Assembly (NCBI RefSeq): GCF_002259415.1 | Contig: NZ_NPFY01000025.1 | Span: forward strand, 1 to 64,000 | DNA: 64,000 nt | Reading direction: 5' to 3' | DNA from: Rhodococcus sp. 14-2470-1b | GTDB lineage: Bacteria > Actinomycetota > Actinomycetes > Mycobacteriales > Mycobacteriaceae | Shown here: positions 37,297 to 46,327 of the stretch, one piece after another | Layout: each line of letters opens with the position of its first letter | Numbering within the stretch: position 1 is the stretch's first letter | Made by a program: the position numbers and the translations under genes | The notes under the pieces: generated by a model | The model's database searches: none | The model's input: the letters and a program-made list of their open reading frames with translations, nothing else | Told to the model about the DNA's origin: nothing

Positions 37297-38361
37297 CTAC
37301 TGATATTGTTCCAGTAAACGTCGAGCTCGCCCTAACCAACCTTCTTCTTGGGGTGAGTTTCCGGTGCATCTGCGAAGTAGGTCGATAGCGAATTGCCGTG
37401 TTGATGTGTCTTCGAACACTGTCGCTCTCGTGTCCTCGAGTGCTGCTGCAAGCCTCCGGCGGCATCCAATCTCAGACAGGTCGAGATGGGTTAGTGTTTC
37501 GACGGCAGCCGATGGGTCAATTTTAAACAGGGCAGGAATCAGACGCCGTCCGATTCCGACGTCGTCCACCGTATTCGCAATGGTCACGCAGTCCTCAAAG
37601 AATCCCTGGCCGATAAGATTAGTGCTGCATAACTGTGGCAAGAAATCGAAGGCTGCGCGTTGGACGTCTCTGTCGTTACTGGCCACCACGCTTGTAATCA
37701 TCGACTCAGAGGCGGTGCCTCGGTTTGCAATTGCCTTTAATGCCAGGATGCGCTTGTTGCGGTCTTCAAATTCATCGGTGGCGATTTTCTCAGCCAGATC
37801 GAGTTCGAGCGGCGATAGCATCTTGGCGGTACGGAGGGTGCTATATAGGGCTATTCTCTTGTTCCTTTCCGACAGCTGTTGAAGCGACAACTTCAATAGC
37901 ATAGATGTCTGTTGGACAAGTGTGGAGTGAAAATTTGTCATGTCGAACGGAACAACCGTCAACTGACGCTCGGATTCTATCTGCATCATGACGGTTACCA
38001 GATTCTTCTTGCTCTCCAGCGGTATCGAATCAACCAATCCGTTACGCCTTAGAATGTTGTACTCGTTGTAAGTCGTCCGCAAGCACAAAATAATGAAAGG
38101 CACTCCTGCAGTAAGGGCTTCGTCAAGTTCCGTGCTCCATGTGATCTCGCCATAATGTTCGATGATTACGAAGACGCAGAGGTCCGCACTTGACACTGTT
38201 CGGCGCGAGTTTGCAGCCCAGTTCGAGTCAGGGCCATTAAGATAAGAGATTGTTCCTGCTTGATACCACAGTGCTTCACCTCCCAAATTTCGAACTGTCG
38301 TTTCGAATGCCGCCGAAACTTGTACCGTATCGGATGCGCCACACAACATTACGCTGAACAT
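37297..38361 (-). CDS. TIR-like N-terminal domain with helical (HEAT-like) C-terminal region
   Basis: A 354-residue protein. The first 150 residues look like a TIR/SLOG-type Rossmann fold: FSVMLCGASDTVQVSAAFET, SSADLCVFVIIEHYGE, then TWSTELDEALTAGVPFIILC. In the last, the W..EL..AL arrangement resembles the TIR helix that carries the catalytic glutamate of NADases. Residues about 160-354 are short paired helices with recurring xAxxALxxI patterns, like HEAT repeats and plausible as a sensor or oligomerisation part. It is strikingly richer in A/T than the genes around it, suggesting recent transfer. NAD-consuming abortive infection is the inferred role; the TIR assignment is from motif only. 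Confidence 0.5.
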   Translation of the reverse strand: MFSVMLCGASDTVQVSAAFETTVRNLGGEALWYQAGTISYLNGPDSNWAANSRRTVSSADLCVFVIIEHYGEITWSTELDEALTAGVPFIILCLRTTYNEYNILRRNGLVDSIPLESKKNLVTVMMQIESERQLTVVPFDMTNFHSTLVQQTSMLLKLSLQQLSERNKRIALYSTLRTAKMLSPLELDLAEKIATDEFEDRNKRILALKAIANRGTASESMITSVVASNDRDVQRAAFDFLPQLCSTNLIGQGFFEDCVTIANTVDDVGIGRRLIPALFKIDPSAAVETLTHLDLSEIGCRRRLAAALEDTRATVFEDTSTRQFAIDLLRRCTGNSPQEEGWLGRARRLLEQYQ

Positions 38362-38571
38362 TCGCTAAGGGTCGCACTCGGGACCGGATTTATCCAGAGC
38401 GATGTGATCAAGCACAAGACGCGAGTGGAATCTATGGGCTATCCTACTGTGGGCGTCCGCTTTGTTGTCGAGTGGCCGCCGATGCGCGGGAATCACCGGT
38501 CTATTCCATATGGTGTCGACGGCAGGCGAAAACCGGTCCAGTGGTGGAGGTCCCCTTCATCATCGTGATCT

Positions 38572-39405
38572 CTATGGGTCCACCGTTTTGGTCGAACGGT
38601 TGACGGGCACCGATGTGGCTCCCGCCGCGCCGGCAGTCAGCCGGTCGGGTTCACGTTGATCATCGGCCGGACATGCCACGGCCAGTACCGTCGATAGCGC
38701 GACCAGCCTCGCGTTGATAGCAGCGACGCCGTCGTCGGGAAGTTCGAGTTCTCGCTTGTTGACCGCGAGGGCTGAAAGGAAAGTCGGTACTAGCGGCACG
38801 TACTTGGCCTGCAGCTTCGCACGCTTGGCGTTGTCCTGTAGATACTGCACACTTCCGGCGTTGTCGATGAAGTCGGCGTATTTGACGAGGAAGACCTTGG
38901 GGTCGGTGATGACGTCCGCAACGTGCTGGGCATAGGCAGCGTTTTTCTCTGCCTTCGTCAAAGGGATGGAGCTCGGTGGGTTGGTGACTGCTGCAACGAG
39001 TCTCGCGGTCTCGTGGCCGAAATGTTGCTCGATCAACAGGAGTGCGTTCTCGGCTGGCGGGCCCTGAGCTGCGCCGAGGACCTTCACAATGTTCTCGGGC
39101 TGTTCTTCGACGGTGTCGTGTAGTGCGGTGGCGGCGAGTACGTCGGTGTCGGCGCAGCCGAGCCGGATCAGACGCAGGACGTTCCTGAGCGGATGAACGA
39201 TGTACGGATCCACGGGGTAGGCGGCGCGGCCGATGCGGGTCTGCGACAGGTGGACGGCCATGGCAATTTCTATCGCGTAGCGGAGTGTGCCGAAGTCGAC
39301 CCGATCCTGATCGACTTCGTGATCGATCGCGAAAACGAGGGCGGCGGAATCCATCTGCTTGAGTTTCGTAGTTCTGAAGGTGGCGGTAAGCGGGCCGTCG
39401 GTCAT
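38572..39405 (-). CDS. HD-domain phosphohydrolase (RelA/SpoT hydrolase-like)
   Basis: A 277-residue protein with metal-binding residues in the order of (p)ppGpp hydrolases: His in YIVHPLRNVLRLI near residue 68, the HD pair in AATALHDTVEE near 95, and Asp in VKYADFIDNAG near 178. There is no synthetase or TGS domain, so it is a small alarmone- or nucleotide-hydrolase-like enzyme rather than a full Rel. It follows the unknown 452-residue gene by 26 bases on the same strand and is probably cotranscribed. Such hydrolases act as antitoxins to toxic small alarmone synthetases in some systems; no synthetase is visible here, so the substrate is open. Confidence 0.7.
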   Translation of the reverse strand: MTDGPLTATFRTTKLKQMDSAALVFAIDHEVDQDRVDFGTLRYAIEIAMAVHLSQTRIGRAAYPVDPYIVHPLRNVLRLIRLGCADTDVLAATALHDTVEEQPENIVKVLGAAQGPPAENALLLIEQHFGHETARLVAAVTNPPSSIPLTKAEKNAAYAQHVADVITDPKVFLVKYADFIDNAGSVQYLQDNAKRAKLQAKYVPLVPTFLSALAVNKRELELPDDGVAAINARLVALSTVLAVACPADDQREPDRLTAGAAGATSVPVNRSTKTVDP

Positions 39406-39431
39406 AGGTGTCTCCAGTTCGGTAGCAAGGA

Positions 39432-40790
39432 TCAGGAGGAGCGGGGGAGTTCATCGGCGGTGCGATAAGAGCATCCGAGCGCATCGGCTGTGCCGAAGCC
39501 TGCCTTGTCTCGAAACCACGAGGTGCAGGTCTGGGCGACCAGTCGGATATCACGGGTGAACAGGTATCCGTCAGTGCAGTCGTCGAAGTATCCGTCGTAG
39601 TGCCAGGTATCGAGGGCGAGACCGTCGGACGAGTAGTCCGCGAACGACAGTCGTTCGAGCACTTGCTTCGACAGCCTGAGCATCAGGACACCGTCGCTGA
39701 GGAAGACGACCTGGGCGCAGACGACGGGCGTGTCGTCGGACTCGTCGTAGTCCTGCGGGCCGAGTTCGATCAGAAAGCCCAAGGGCTGGTCGTACATGGA
39801 CTCGGCCAGCCATTCCGTCATCGCGTCCCATGGATCGACGTCGAGCCGTGTGCCGTCTACGACGAATGCGTCGAGGTTCGAGCCCTGGGGGATGGGCGCT
39901 TCCCAGGCATCGAGGATGTCGCCGTCGCAGACGGAGTTCAGGTTTCCGTCGTCGTCGCGCCAGACGGCCCCGAAGCCGAAGTCGCTGGTGTCTGTGATTC
40001 CGTCGACGGAGGTGTGGATGATGCTCCACCCTTCTAGCCGGACCCGGAGATCGGTGACGACGACGGTCCGATCACCGTCGTCGGTCACGTAGCGCCACTC
40101 GGGTAGCCGCGGCTGAGCTGCGTCGACGTCGATGACGTCGTCGTAGAGAGCGACCTCGGCCCGGTAGATGTCGGCACGCACGGACCGGACTCGGGTGATC
40201 GTGCGGTCTTGATCGAGCGTGATCGACGGTTTGGCGATCGAGAGTCCGGCCGTAACTGGCGATTCTCGTGTTTCGAGGATGACCTGCGGCCGCCCGGCCG
40301 CAGAGCGACTCAGCCGCACGTTGCGAGGATCGTTGAGCACCTTCGTCAGTCGGTCGTCGCGGAGGTGGCGCGTTGTTCCGCTCTCGGGTTCGACCTCGAC
40401 GATCACTGTCGAGCAGCGGCGGGGGTCGGCCTGGGCCGACCACTCCGGCAGATCGCCGAGACCGTCCAGCTCATGGTCGAAGAACGGCTCGTCCAGCCAC
40501 AGATCGGATCGGCAGACTTCGACGCCGGCAACCGGCCATGCGCGGTCGACTGTCTTGGCGACGTCGAGTGCTAGGAGGCCGGCTTTCGCCCAGTCGGTGT
40601 GCTCGGAGTCGAAGTAGACTAGTGCGTTCCCGAGAGGGGACTCGTCTACGTGCGCGTTGTCGCGGCGGACGGTGTGGATCAGATCAATACGGCGGTGGGG
40701 TGCCAGGTCTTCGAAGCGAAGGTCGACCTCGACGACGATGGTGAAGGCGAGTGGGTCGGTTGGCGTGCGGGCAGGGGTGGGTAGTTCCAT
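39432..40790 (-). CDS. Hypothetical protein, 452 aa, upstream partner of the HD hydrolase gene
   Basis: I do not recognise this protein. It is acidic, beta-rich and contains many Asp/Trp segments (VDPWDAMTEWLAESMYDQ, LDTWHYDGYFDDCTDG). No signal peptide, membrane segment or nucleotide-binding motif is visible. It starts at 40790 (MELPTPARTPTDP) and probably forms an operon with the HD hydrolase downstream. The 229 bases before it, up to the PaaX gene end, show no further gene. Confidence 0.6.
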   Translation of the reverse strand: MELPTPARTPTDPLAFTIVVEVDLRFEDLAPHRRIDLIHTVRRDNAHVDESPLGNALVYFDSEHTDWAKAGLLALDVAKTVDRAWPVAGVEVCRSDLWLDEPFFDHELDGLGDLPEWSAQADPRRCSTVIVEVEPESGTTRHLRDDRLTKVLNDPRNVRLSRSAAGRPQVILETRESPVTAGLSIAKPSITLDQDRTITRVRSVRADIYRAEVALYDDVIDVDAAQPRLPEWRYVTDDGDRTVVVTDLRVRLEGWSIIHTSVDGITDTSDFGFGAVWRDDDGNLNSVCDGDILDAWEAPIPQGSNLDAFVVDGTRLDVDPWDAMTEWLAESMYDQPLGFLIELGPQDYDESDDTPVVCAQVVFLSDGVLMLRLSKQVLERLSFADYSSDGLALDTWHYDGYFDDCTDGYLFTRDIRLVAQTCTSWFRDKAGFGTADALGCSYRTADELPRSS

Positions 40791-41019
40791 ACTGCTCTTT
40801 TCTGTCGAATAGACGCGAATGTCAGCGAAGTGCCGTCTCGAGAAGGAATGCCGACACCACCTTTATACCGTGAGGCACCGACAGACTTTGCGAGCTGTGC
40901 ACGGACGTTTCGACGGTGGACCTCATCGTTCGTCGGGGCTTCGCCCAGGTGAGTGAAAACGCATCTTCGCACCGGGCCGAGAATCCGAACCGAGCTCCTG
41001 GCTGACCCAGAAGTATGCG

Positions 41020-41853
41020 CTACCGCGAGATCGTGCTGCGTCGCATGAGTTCGAGACCGTTCGATGCGCGTTCGAACTCGGAATCGAGTTTTCTGAATAT
41101 AGTGTCAGCCGTTGTGGCTGGCCATCTTTCAGGTAGCAGCGCGGTAGGAAGCAGCGGGTCGGCACGGCCCAAGGACAACCAATGCGCCTGCAGTCGAATT
41201 CGCGCCGCGAACGCATCTTCGGCATTCAGGTCCACGGGCGTCCGGCCCCACCTGTCGGAGAATTCCAAGTACCGGTCGGAGATCGCGTCCAGATCGTAGG
41301 CCGTTGCCACCAAGGATTCATCGCTGGTGGGCGGTAGTGTTCGACCGACCATGACGGTGATGTCGGTGTCGGCGAATTCTGCCCCGAGGATCGACTGCAC
41401 GTCGTGGCGACGCGGCGCCACCCACAGACCTGATGGGACATAGCCGAAACCCGACCACCCGAGCCTCGACCGAGCGCGGTGACGTAAGTGACGGGAATCC
41501 TCGGGAACGGAGAGGGCAACCGTCGTCCACGTGCCGTCCCAGTCGGCGTCGCCTGCCCCGCGCCAGACCTTGCGTGAACCGTCTTCCAACACAGCCGATC
41601 CGTGGGGCGTCAGAGCGTAATACGTGTTGCGTCCGTGCTTGGACCGCTCCAGAATTCCTCGTTCGGTCATCCGTGCGAGAAGGGATCGTGTCGCAGACTG
41701 CCCGACGTCCAACCATCCGAATACCTCGACGAGGCACCCTCCGCTGATCGCGATCGGCCTCCCGAGCAGATGCATTCCGAGAAAGGCAAGCAGGAGCGAC
41801 TGCGGGGTGCTCGTGACTGCAGATGTCGAATCGGCAGGCGCGCTGTTCTGCAT
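41020..41853 (-). CDS. PaaX-family transcriptional regulator
   Basis: A 277-residue PaaX-type regulator. The N-terminal winged helix (SLLLAFLGMHLLGRPIAISG, then GQSATRSLLARMTERGILER) is followed by the PaaX middle domain (WDGTWTTVALSVPED, SRLGWSGFGYVPSGLWVAPR) and the C-terminal domain. PaaX proteins are repressors released by aryl- or acyl-CoA thioesters. It is divergent from the acyl-CoA ligase operon with a 126-base intergenic region, so it very likely controls that operon using a CoA ester as effector (inference). Confidence 0.87.
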   Translation of the reverse strand: MQNSAPADSTSAVTSTPQSLLLAFLGMHLLGRPIAISGGCLVEVFGWLDVGQSATRSLLARMTERGILERSKHGRNTYYALTPHGSAVLEDGSRKVWRGAGDADWDGTWTTVALSVPEDSRHLRHRARSRLGWSGFGYVPSGLWVAPRRHDVQSILGAEFADTDITVMVGRTLPPTSDESLVATAYDLDAISDRYLEFSDRWGRTPVDLNAEDAFAARIRLQAHWLSLGRADPLLPTALLPERWPATTADTIFRKLDSEFERASNGLELMRRSTISR

Positions 41854-41866
41854 GTGGCGAGTCTAG

Positions 41867-41886
41867 TTTGCCGCGGCACCGGCAAA
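41867..41886. promoter_or_regulatory. Inverted repeat between paaX-type gene and catabolic operon
   Basis: TTTGCCG at 41867-41873 and CGGCAAA at 41880-41886 form perfect 7-base arms separated by six bases. The site is 14 bases upstream of the PaaX-family start and in the only promoter region of the divergent operon, so it is a candidate binding site for that regulator. Confidence 0.4.
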
Positions 41887-41979
41887 AGCTACTCAGTTCA
41901 TTGACGTGACGTAACTCAAGTGCGTAGCATTCGAGGTGCTCCTGGGGAGCGTTCCACTCCGACAACCAGTGAGGATTCC

Positions 41980-43557
41980 GTGCGTCAGAGTCCAGCCGCG
42001 ATGGCGGCCAATTCGTCGACGGTGGGTCGAGAAGCGGCCATGCCGAACTCGAGCCTGCTGACCACGCCCTACCGCCCTGGGCTCGCCACCCTGTCGGAAC
42101 GCCGGGCCAGGATGAGCTCGGATGCCGCTGCGTTGATTTACCTCGGACACGAACTGACCTACCGCGAGGTGCACAACCGCGTCCTCACCCGCGCGGCAGA
42201 ACTGCTCGAATCCGGGGTGGTGCCCGGCGATCGAATTGCGTACCTGGGTCCGAACCATCCCGCGCTCGTCGAGGTGATGCTTGCCGCCCTCCGCGTCGGG
42301 GCAATCTTCCTTCCCCTCAACCATCGGCTGTCCGCTCCCGAACTCGACTACCAGATATCCGACGCGGGCATTCGCATCGTCCTCGTCGACCGCGTCATGT
42401 TCGCGACCGCCGACGCGCTGGCCGGCGCCACCGACATCCAGTACGTGCAGTGGTCCACCGAACCGGTCGAACCTCCGCCGTCACCGGCGCCTGCGGCCGA
42501 GGTCGGCGGCCAGGATCCCGCGTTCGTGCTCTACACGTCGGGCACGACGGGGCATCCCAAGGGCGCGATCCTCACCCACGAGAACCTGTTGTGGAACAGC
42601 TACAACGTGCTGTTGGACGTCGACGTATCGGCAGACGAGGTGGCCTTGGTGTCGGCTCCGTTGTTTCACGTCGCCGCTCTCGATCAGATCCTGCTGACAG
42701 TGCTGCTCAAGGGCGGCACGTGTGTTCTTGCGCCCAAGTGGGACGTGGACGACACGTTCGATCTCGTCGATCGCTACGGCGTGACGTGGATGTTCGGCGT
42801 GACGGCAATGTTTGCCCAGCTCAGTCGGTCGCCGCGCTGGCCCGACGCCGATCTGGCGTCCATCCGCAGCGTGATGTCCGGGGGAGCGCCGATACCGATC
42901 GGCCTCATCGAGACCTATCGGGCCAAGGGCATCACCTTCTGCCAAGGGTACGGAATGACCGAAACTGCGCCCGGTGCAACATTCCTCGGACCTCGCGATG
43001 CGGTCCGTAAGGCCGGATCAGCCGGCCACCAGGTGATGTTCGACGAGATTCGCATCGTCGACAGTAACGGCGAGTCGGTGCAAGCCGGTGTACCGGGCGA
43101 GGTGATCGTTCGTGGACCGAATGTCACACCCGGGTACTGGGGCAATGTGGCCGCGACCGAGGCGTCGTTCACCGACGGTGGTTGGTTCCACACCGGCGAT
43201 GTCGCCTACCAGGACGACGAGGGCTATGTGTACATCGTCGACCGCTTGAAGGACATGTACATCTCGGGCGGCGAGAATGTCTATCCGGCCGAGGTCGAGA
43301 ACGTCCTCCTGCAACACCCCGACGTGGTCGAGTGCGCCGTCGTCGGGACCGCAGACGGTACCTGGGGCGAGGTCGGGCATGCGTTCGTGACGCGTGTGCA
43401 GGGATCGGCGCTCGACCGAGACGCGCTGTGCGCGTTCGCCGGCGAGCGCCTGGCGCGCTACAAGATCCCCAAGATCGTCACCTTCCTGCCTGAACTGCCG
43501 CGCACCGGCTCAGGAAAGATCCGCAAGCAGGACCTGCGCAGAATGGACCGCAACTGA
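41980..43557 (+). CDS. Acyl-CoA ligase (AMP-forming)
   Basis: A 525-residue ANL-family ligase. It has the AMP-binding P-loop YTSGTTGHPKGA near residue 185, the motif YGMTETAPG, the hinge/adenylate motif GGWFHTGDVAYQDDEGY, YIVDRLKDMYISGGENVYPA, and the catalytic lysine region PRTGSGKIRKQDL at the end. It activates a carboxylic acid to its CoA thioester. The GTG at 41980 is preceded by GTGAGG at a good distance; ATG codons at 42001 and 42040 are alternatives. It is the first gene of the operon divergent from the PaaX-family regulator, so its product is a candidate inducer. The gene that follows starts one base after its stop. Confidence 0.9.
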   Translation: MRQSPAAMAANSSTVGREAAMPNSSLLTTPYRPGLATLSERRARMSSDAAALIYLGHELTYREVHNRVLTRAAELLESGVVPGDRIAYLGPNHPALVEVMLAALRVGAIFLPLNHRLSAPELDYQISDAGIRIVLVDRVMFATADALAGATDIQYVQWSTEPVEPPPSPAPAAEVGGQDPAFVLYTSGTTGHPKGAILTHENLLWNSYNVLLDVDVSADEVALVSAPLFHVAALDQILLTVLLKGGTCVLAPKWDVDDTFDLVDRYGVTWMFGVTAMFAQLSRSPRWPDADLASIRSVMSGGAPIPIGLIETYRAKGITFCQGYGMTETAPGATFLGPRDAVRKAGSAGHQVMFDEIRIVDSNGESVQAGVPGEVIVRGPNVTPGYWGNVAATEASFTDGGWFHTGDVAYQDDEGYVYIVDRLKDMYISGGENVYPAEVENVLLQHPDVVECAVVGTADGTWGEVGHAFVTRVQGSALDRDALCAFAGERLARYKIPKIVTFLPELPRTGSGKIRKQDLRRMDRN

Positions 43558-43558
43558 C

Positions 43559-46327
43559 ATGGCCGACGCTGTCTCCCCTTCCCTGACCTTCGAACGCCGA
43601 GGTGACATCGGACTACTGACACTCGATCGTCCGCACAAGCGGAATGCGTTGAACGACGCCACGATCCTCGCACTCGGAGAATTCTTCCGGACTCCTCCTC
43701 AGGGCATCAAGGCCATCGTGCTGACGGCAACGGGTAACCACTTCTGCGCCGGACTCGATCTGTCCGAACTCGGTGAACGTGACGCAGTCGGCGGATTGCA
43801 CCACTCGCGTATGTGGCACAAGGCGCTCGGGGAAATGGCCGACGGTACCGTGCCGGTCATCGCGTCGCTGCGCGGAGCCGTCGTCGGTGGTGGCCTCGAA
43901 CTCGCCGCGGCAGCGCATATTCGGGTCGCCGAGCGCAGCACGTTCTTCGCGCTTCCCGAGGGTCAGCGCGGTCTGTTCGTCGGCGGCGGTGCGTCCGTTC
44001 GTGTGCCGCGGTTGATCGGGGTTGCGCGCATGCAGGACATGATGCTCACCGGTCGCGTCCTCACCGCCGACGAAGGCGAGCGTCTGGGGCTGACGTCCTA
44101 CCTCGTCGATGACGGCGGCGCCGACGACCTGGCTCTCGAACTGGCCGCGAAGGTGGCTGGAAACTCGCCTGTCACCAACTATGCGGTGTTGCAGACACTT
44201 CCGGCCATAGCCGAAATCGGACCGAACGAGGGGCTGATGATGGAGTCCCTGATGGCCGCCGTCGCGCAGTCGAGTGTCGAAGCCAAGGAGAAGATAGCCG
44301 ACTTCCTCGACGGGACCGGCCCGAAGGTGAAGGTGGCCGAGAAGCCGACCACAGCGGTGGCGGCATCGGCCCCAGCGGTTCTTCGGCCGGTTCCGGAGGA
44401 CGCACGAAAGACCTCGAAGCTCGGCGCTTATCTCGACTGGCTCGACGCCGACCGCGGCCGCCGGTTCGACGACTGGAAAGCCCTGCAGGCCTGGTCGAGT
44501 ACCGACATCGAAGACTTCTGGGAGTCGATCTGGGACTATTTCGGCGTCGTCACGCACCAGCCGTACGAGACGGTCCTCGACGCTCGCGTCATGCCAGGGG
44601 CGCGGTGGTTCCCTGGCGCCCTGATCAACTACACCGAGCAGTCACTGGGCACGGAGGACGATCTCGACAGCGTTGCGGTCTATGGACGGTCGCAGACGCG
44701 CGGTGATGTCAACATGACCTTCGGCGCCTTGCGTGACGAGGTTCGCCGCGTGCGCGCAGGCTTGATCGATCTCGGTGTCGGGCGGGGTGATCGCGTCGCC
44801 GGGTACCTCCCCAACATTCCCGAGACCCTCATCGCGTTCTTGGCGACGGTCAGCATCGGTGCGATCTGGGCCGCATGCGCGCCGGAGTTCGGATCGCCCA
44901 GCGTCATCGACCGTTTCGATCAGGTCGAGCCCAAGGTCTTGTTCGTCGTCGGCGGCTACAAGTACGGCGCCAAAAGCATCGATCGGCGTGACGAGGTGGC
45001 GAGCATCCGTGCGGCATTGCCGTCGGTGCAGGCAGTTGTATCGGTTCCCTACGGCGACAACGTGGTCGAGGGATCCGGCGTCACGCCATGGGTAGGCCTG
45101 GGTGTCCACGAGTCCGGTACGCCCGGTTCGTTGCCCGACGTCGAGCCGGTTCCCTTCGACCACCCGCTGATGGTGCTGTTCTCGTCGGGCACCACCGGTA
45201 AGCCGAAGGCGATCGTCCACGGGCACGGCGGGATTCTTCTGGAAACGCTGAAGAATCACGCACTGCACTTCGATCTCGGATCCGGCGACACGTTGTCGTG
45301 GTTCAGTACGACCGCGTGGATGATGTGGAACACCCTGGTCGGCGGACTCCTGGTCCGATCGTCGATCGTCATGATGGACGGCAATCCGATGTATCCCGAT
45401 TCCAGCTATCAGTGGCGTATCGCTGCCGAGACCGGCGCGACCGTCATGGGGATGAGCCCTGGCGTCGTCATGACCGCTCGCAGTGAAGGATTCGAGCCGA
45501 CCCAGAAGTTCGACCTGTCGGCGGTCCGTCAGTTCGGCGCCGCAGGAAGTCCGCTGCCGGTCGAAGGATACCGCTGGATCTGCGAGCGTTTCGGTCCCGG
45601 TGTTCTTCTCAACGTCGGAAGTGGAGGTACCGACGTGTGCACTGGGATCGTGCAGGCGTCACCGCTGACTCCTGTGTACGACGGCGAGATGTCCGGGGCG
45701 AGTCTCGGCTTCGCAGCGAGCGCGTTCGACGACGCGGGCAATGAGATCGTCGGCGAGCTGGGCGAGCTGGTGATCACCGAGCCCGTTCCGTCGATGCCGG
45801 TCAAGTTCTGGGGCGATGACGACGGATCCCGTTACCGAAGTGCATATTTCGAGAAGTACGCGGGAGTCTGGTGCCATGGTGACTGGATTCGTTTCGGCGA
45901 ATCCGGTGGCGTCGTCATCACCGGACGGTCCGACGCAACGCTCAATCGCGGTGGAGTTCGGCTCGGAACCGCCGAGTTCTATCGTGTTGTCGACGAGATG
46001 GACGGTGTGCGGGACTCGCTCGTCGTCCACCTGGAGGACGACCACGGCGGGATGGGTCGCCTGATGCTCTTCGTCGTGACCGACGACGGGGCGGACGTGG
46101 ACGACGAGCTGAGGACGTCGATCGCGACGGCACTGCGCACGGCATTGTCGCCGCGGCATGTACCGGACGACATTCGCGCTGTCCCCGTCGTTCCGTACAA
46201 CCGCACGGGAAAGAAACTCGAAATCCCCGTCAAGCGGATCCTGCTCGGCGCCGACCCGTCCACCGTGGTCTCCTCGGGTTCCTTGGCGCAGCCCGACTCC
46301 CTCGCCGCATTCGCGGGTGCGTTGTGA
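43559..46327 (+). CDS. Fusion of enoyl-CoA hydratase (crotonase) and acetoacetyl-CoA synthetase
   Basis: One open frame of 922 residues joins two enzymes. Residues 1-255 are a crotonase-family protein (GLLTLDRPHKRNALNDATIL, FCAGLDLSEL, GAVVGGGLELAAAAHIRVAE, PEGQRGLFVGGGAS). A linker of about 30 residues (VAEKPTTAVAASAPAV) follows. Residues about 285-922 are a full-length acetoacetate-CoA ligase-type enzyme: DFWESIWDYFGV, SSGTTGKPKAIVHGHGG near 542, WFSTTAWMMWNTLVGGL, and the C-terminal PYNRTGKKLEIPVKRILLG. No start or RBS splits the halves. The ATG begins one base after the ligase stop; the end overlaps the next GTG (GTGA). Channeling of a beta-oxidation-like intermediate is an inference. Confidence 0.88.
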   Translation: MADAVSPSLTFERRGDIGLLTLDRPHKRNALNDATILALGEFFRTPPQGIKAIVLTATGNHFCAGLDLSELGERDAVGGLHHSRMWHKALGEMADGTVPVIASLRGAVVGGGLELAAAAHIRVAERSTFFALPEGQRGLFVGGGASVRVPRLIGVARMQDMMLTGRVLTADEGERLGLTSYLVDDGGADDLALELAAKVAGNSPVTNYAVLQTLPAIAEIGPNEGLMMESLMAAVAQSSVEAKEKIADFLDGTGPKVKVAEKPTTAVAASAPAVLRPVPEDARKTSKLGAYLDWLDADRGRRFDDWKALQAWSSTDIEDFWESIWDYFGVVTHQPYETVLDARVMPGARWFPGALINYTEQSLGTEDDLDSVAVYGRSQTRGDVNMTFGALRDEVRRVRAGLIDLGVGRGDRVAGYLPNIPETLIAFLATVSIGAIWAACAPEFGSPSVIDRFDQVEPKVLFVVGGYKYGAKSIDRRDEVASIRAALPSVQAVVSVPYGDNVVEGSGVTPWVGLGVHESGTPGSLPDVEPVPFDHPLMVLFSSGTTGKPKAIVHGHGGILLETLKNHALHFDLGSGDTLSWFSTTAWMMWNTLVGGLLVRSSIVMMDGNPMYPDSSYQWRIAAETGATVMGMSPGVVMTARSEGFEPTQKFDLSAVRQFGAAGSPLPVEGYRWICERFGPGVLLNVGSGGTDVCTGIVQASPLTPVYDGEMSGASLGFAASAFDDAGNEIVGELGELVITEPVPSMPVKFWGDDDGSRYRSAYFEKYAGVWCHGDWIRFGESGGVVITGRSDATLNRGGVRLGTAEFYRVVDEMDGVRDSLVVHLEDDHGGMGRLMLFVVTDDGADVDDELRTSIATALRTALSPRHVPDDIRAVPVVPYNRTGKKLEIPVKRILLGADPSTVVSSGSLAQPDSLAAFAGAL

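Noticed and set aside
38572-39405. HD protein as a full RelA/SpoT stringent-response enzyme
   Set aside because: Only the hydrolase part is present; no synthetase, TGS or ACT domain.
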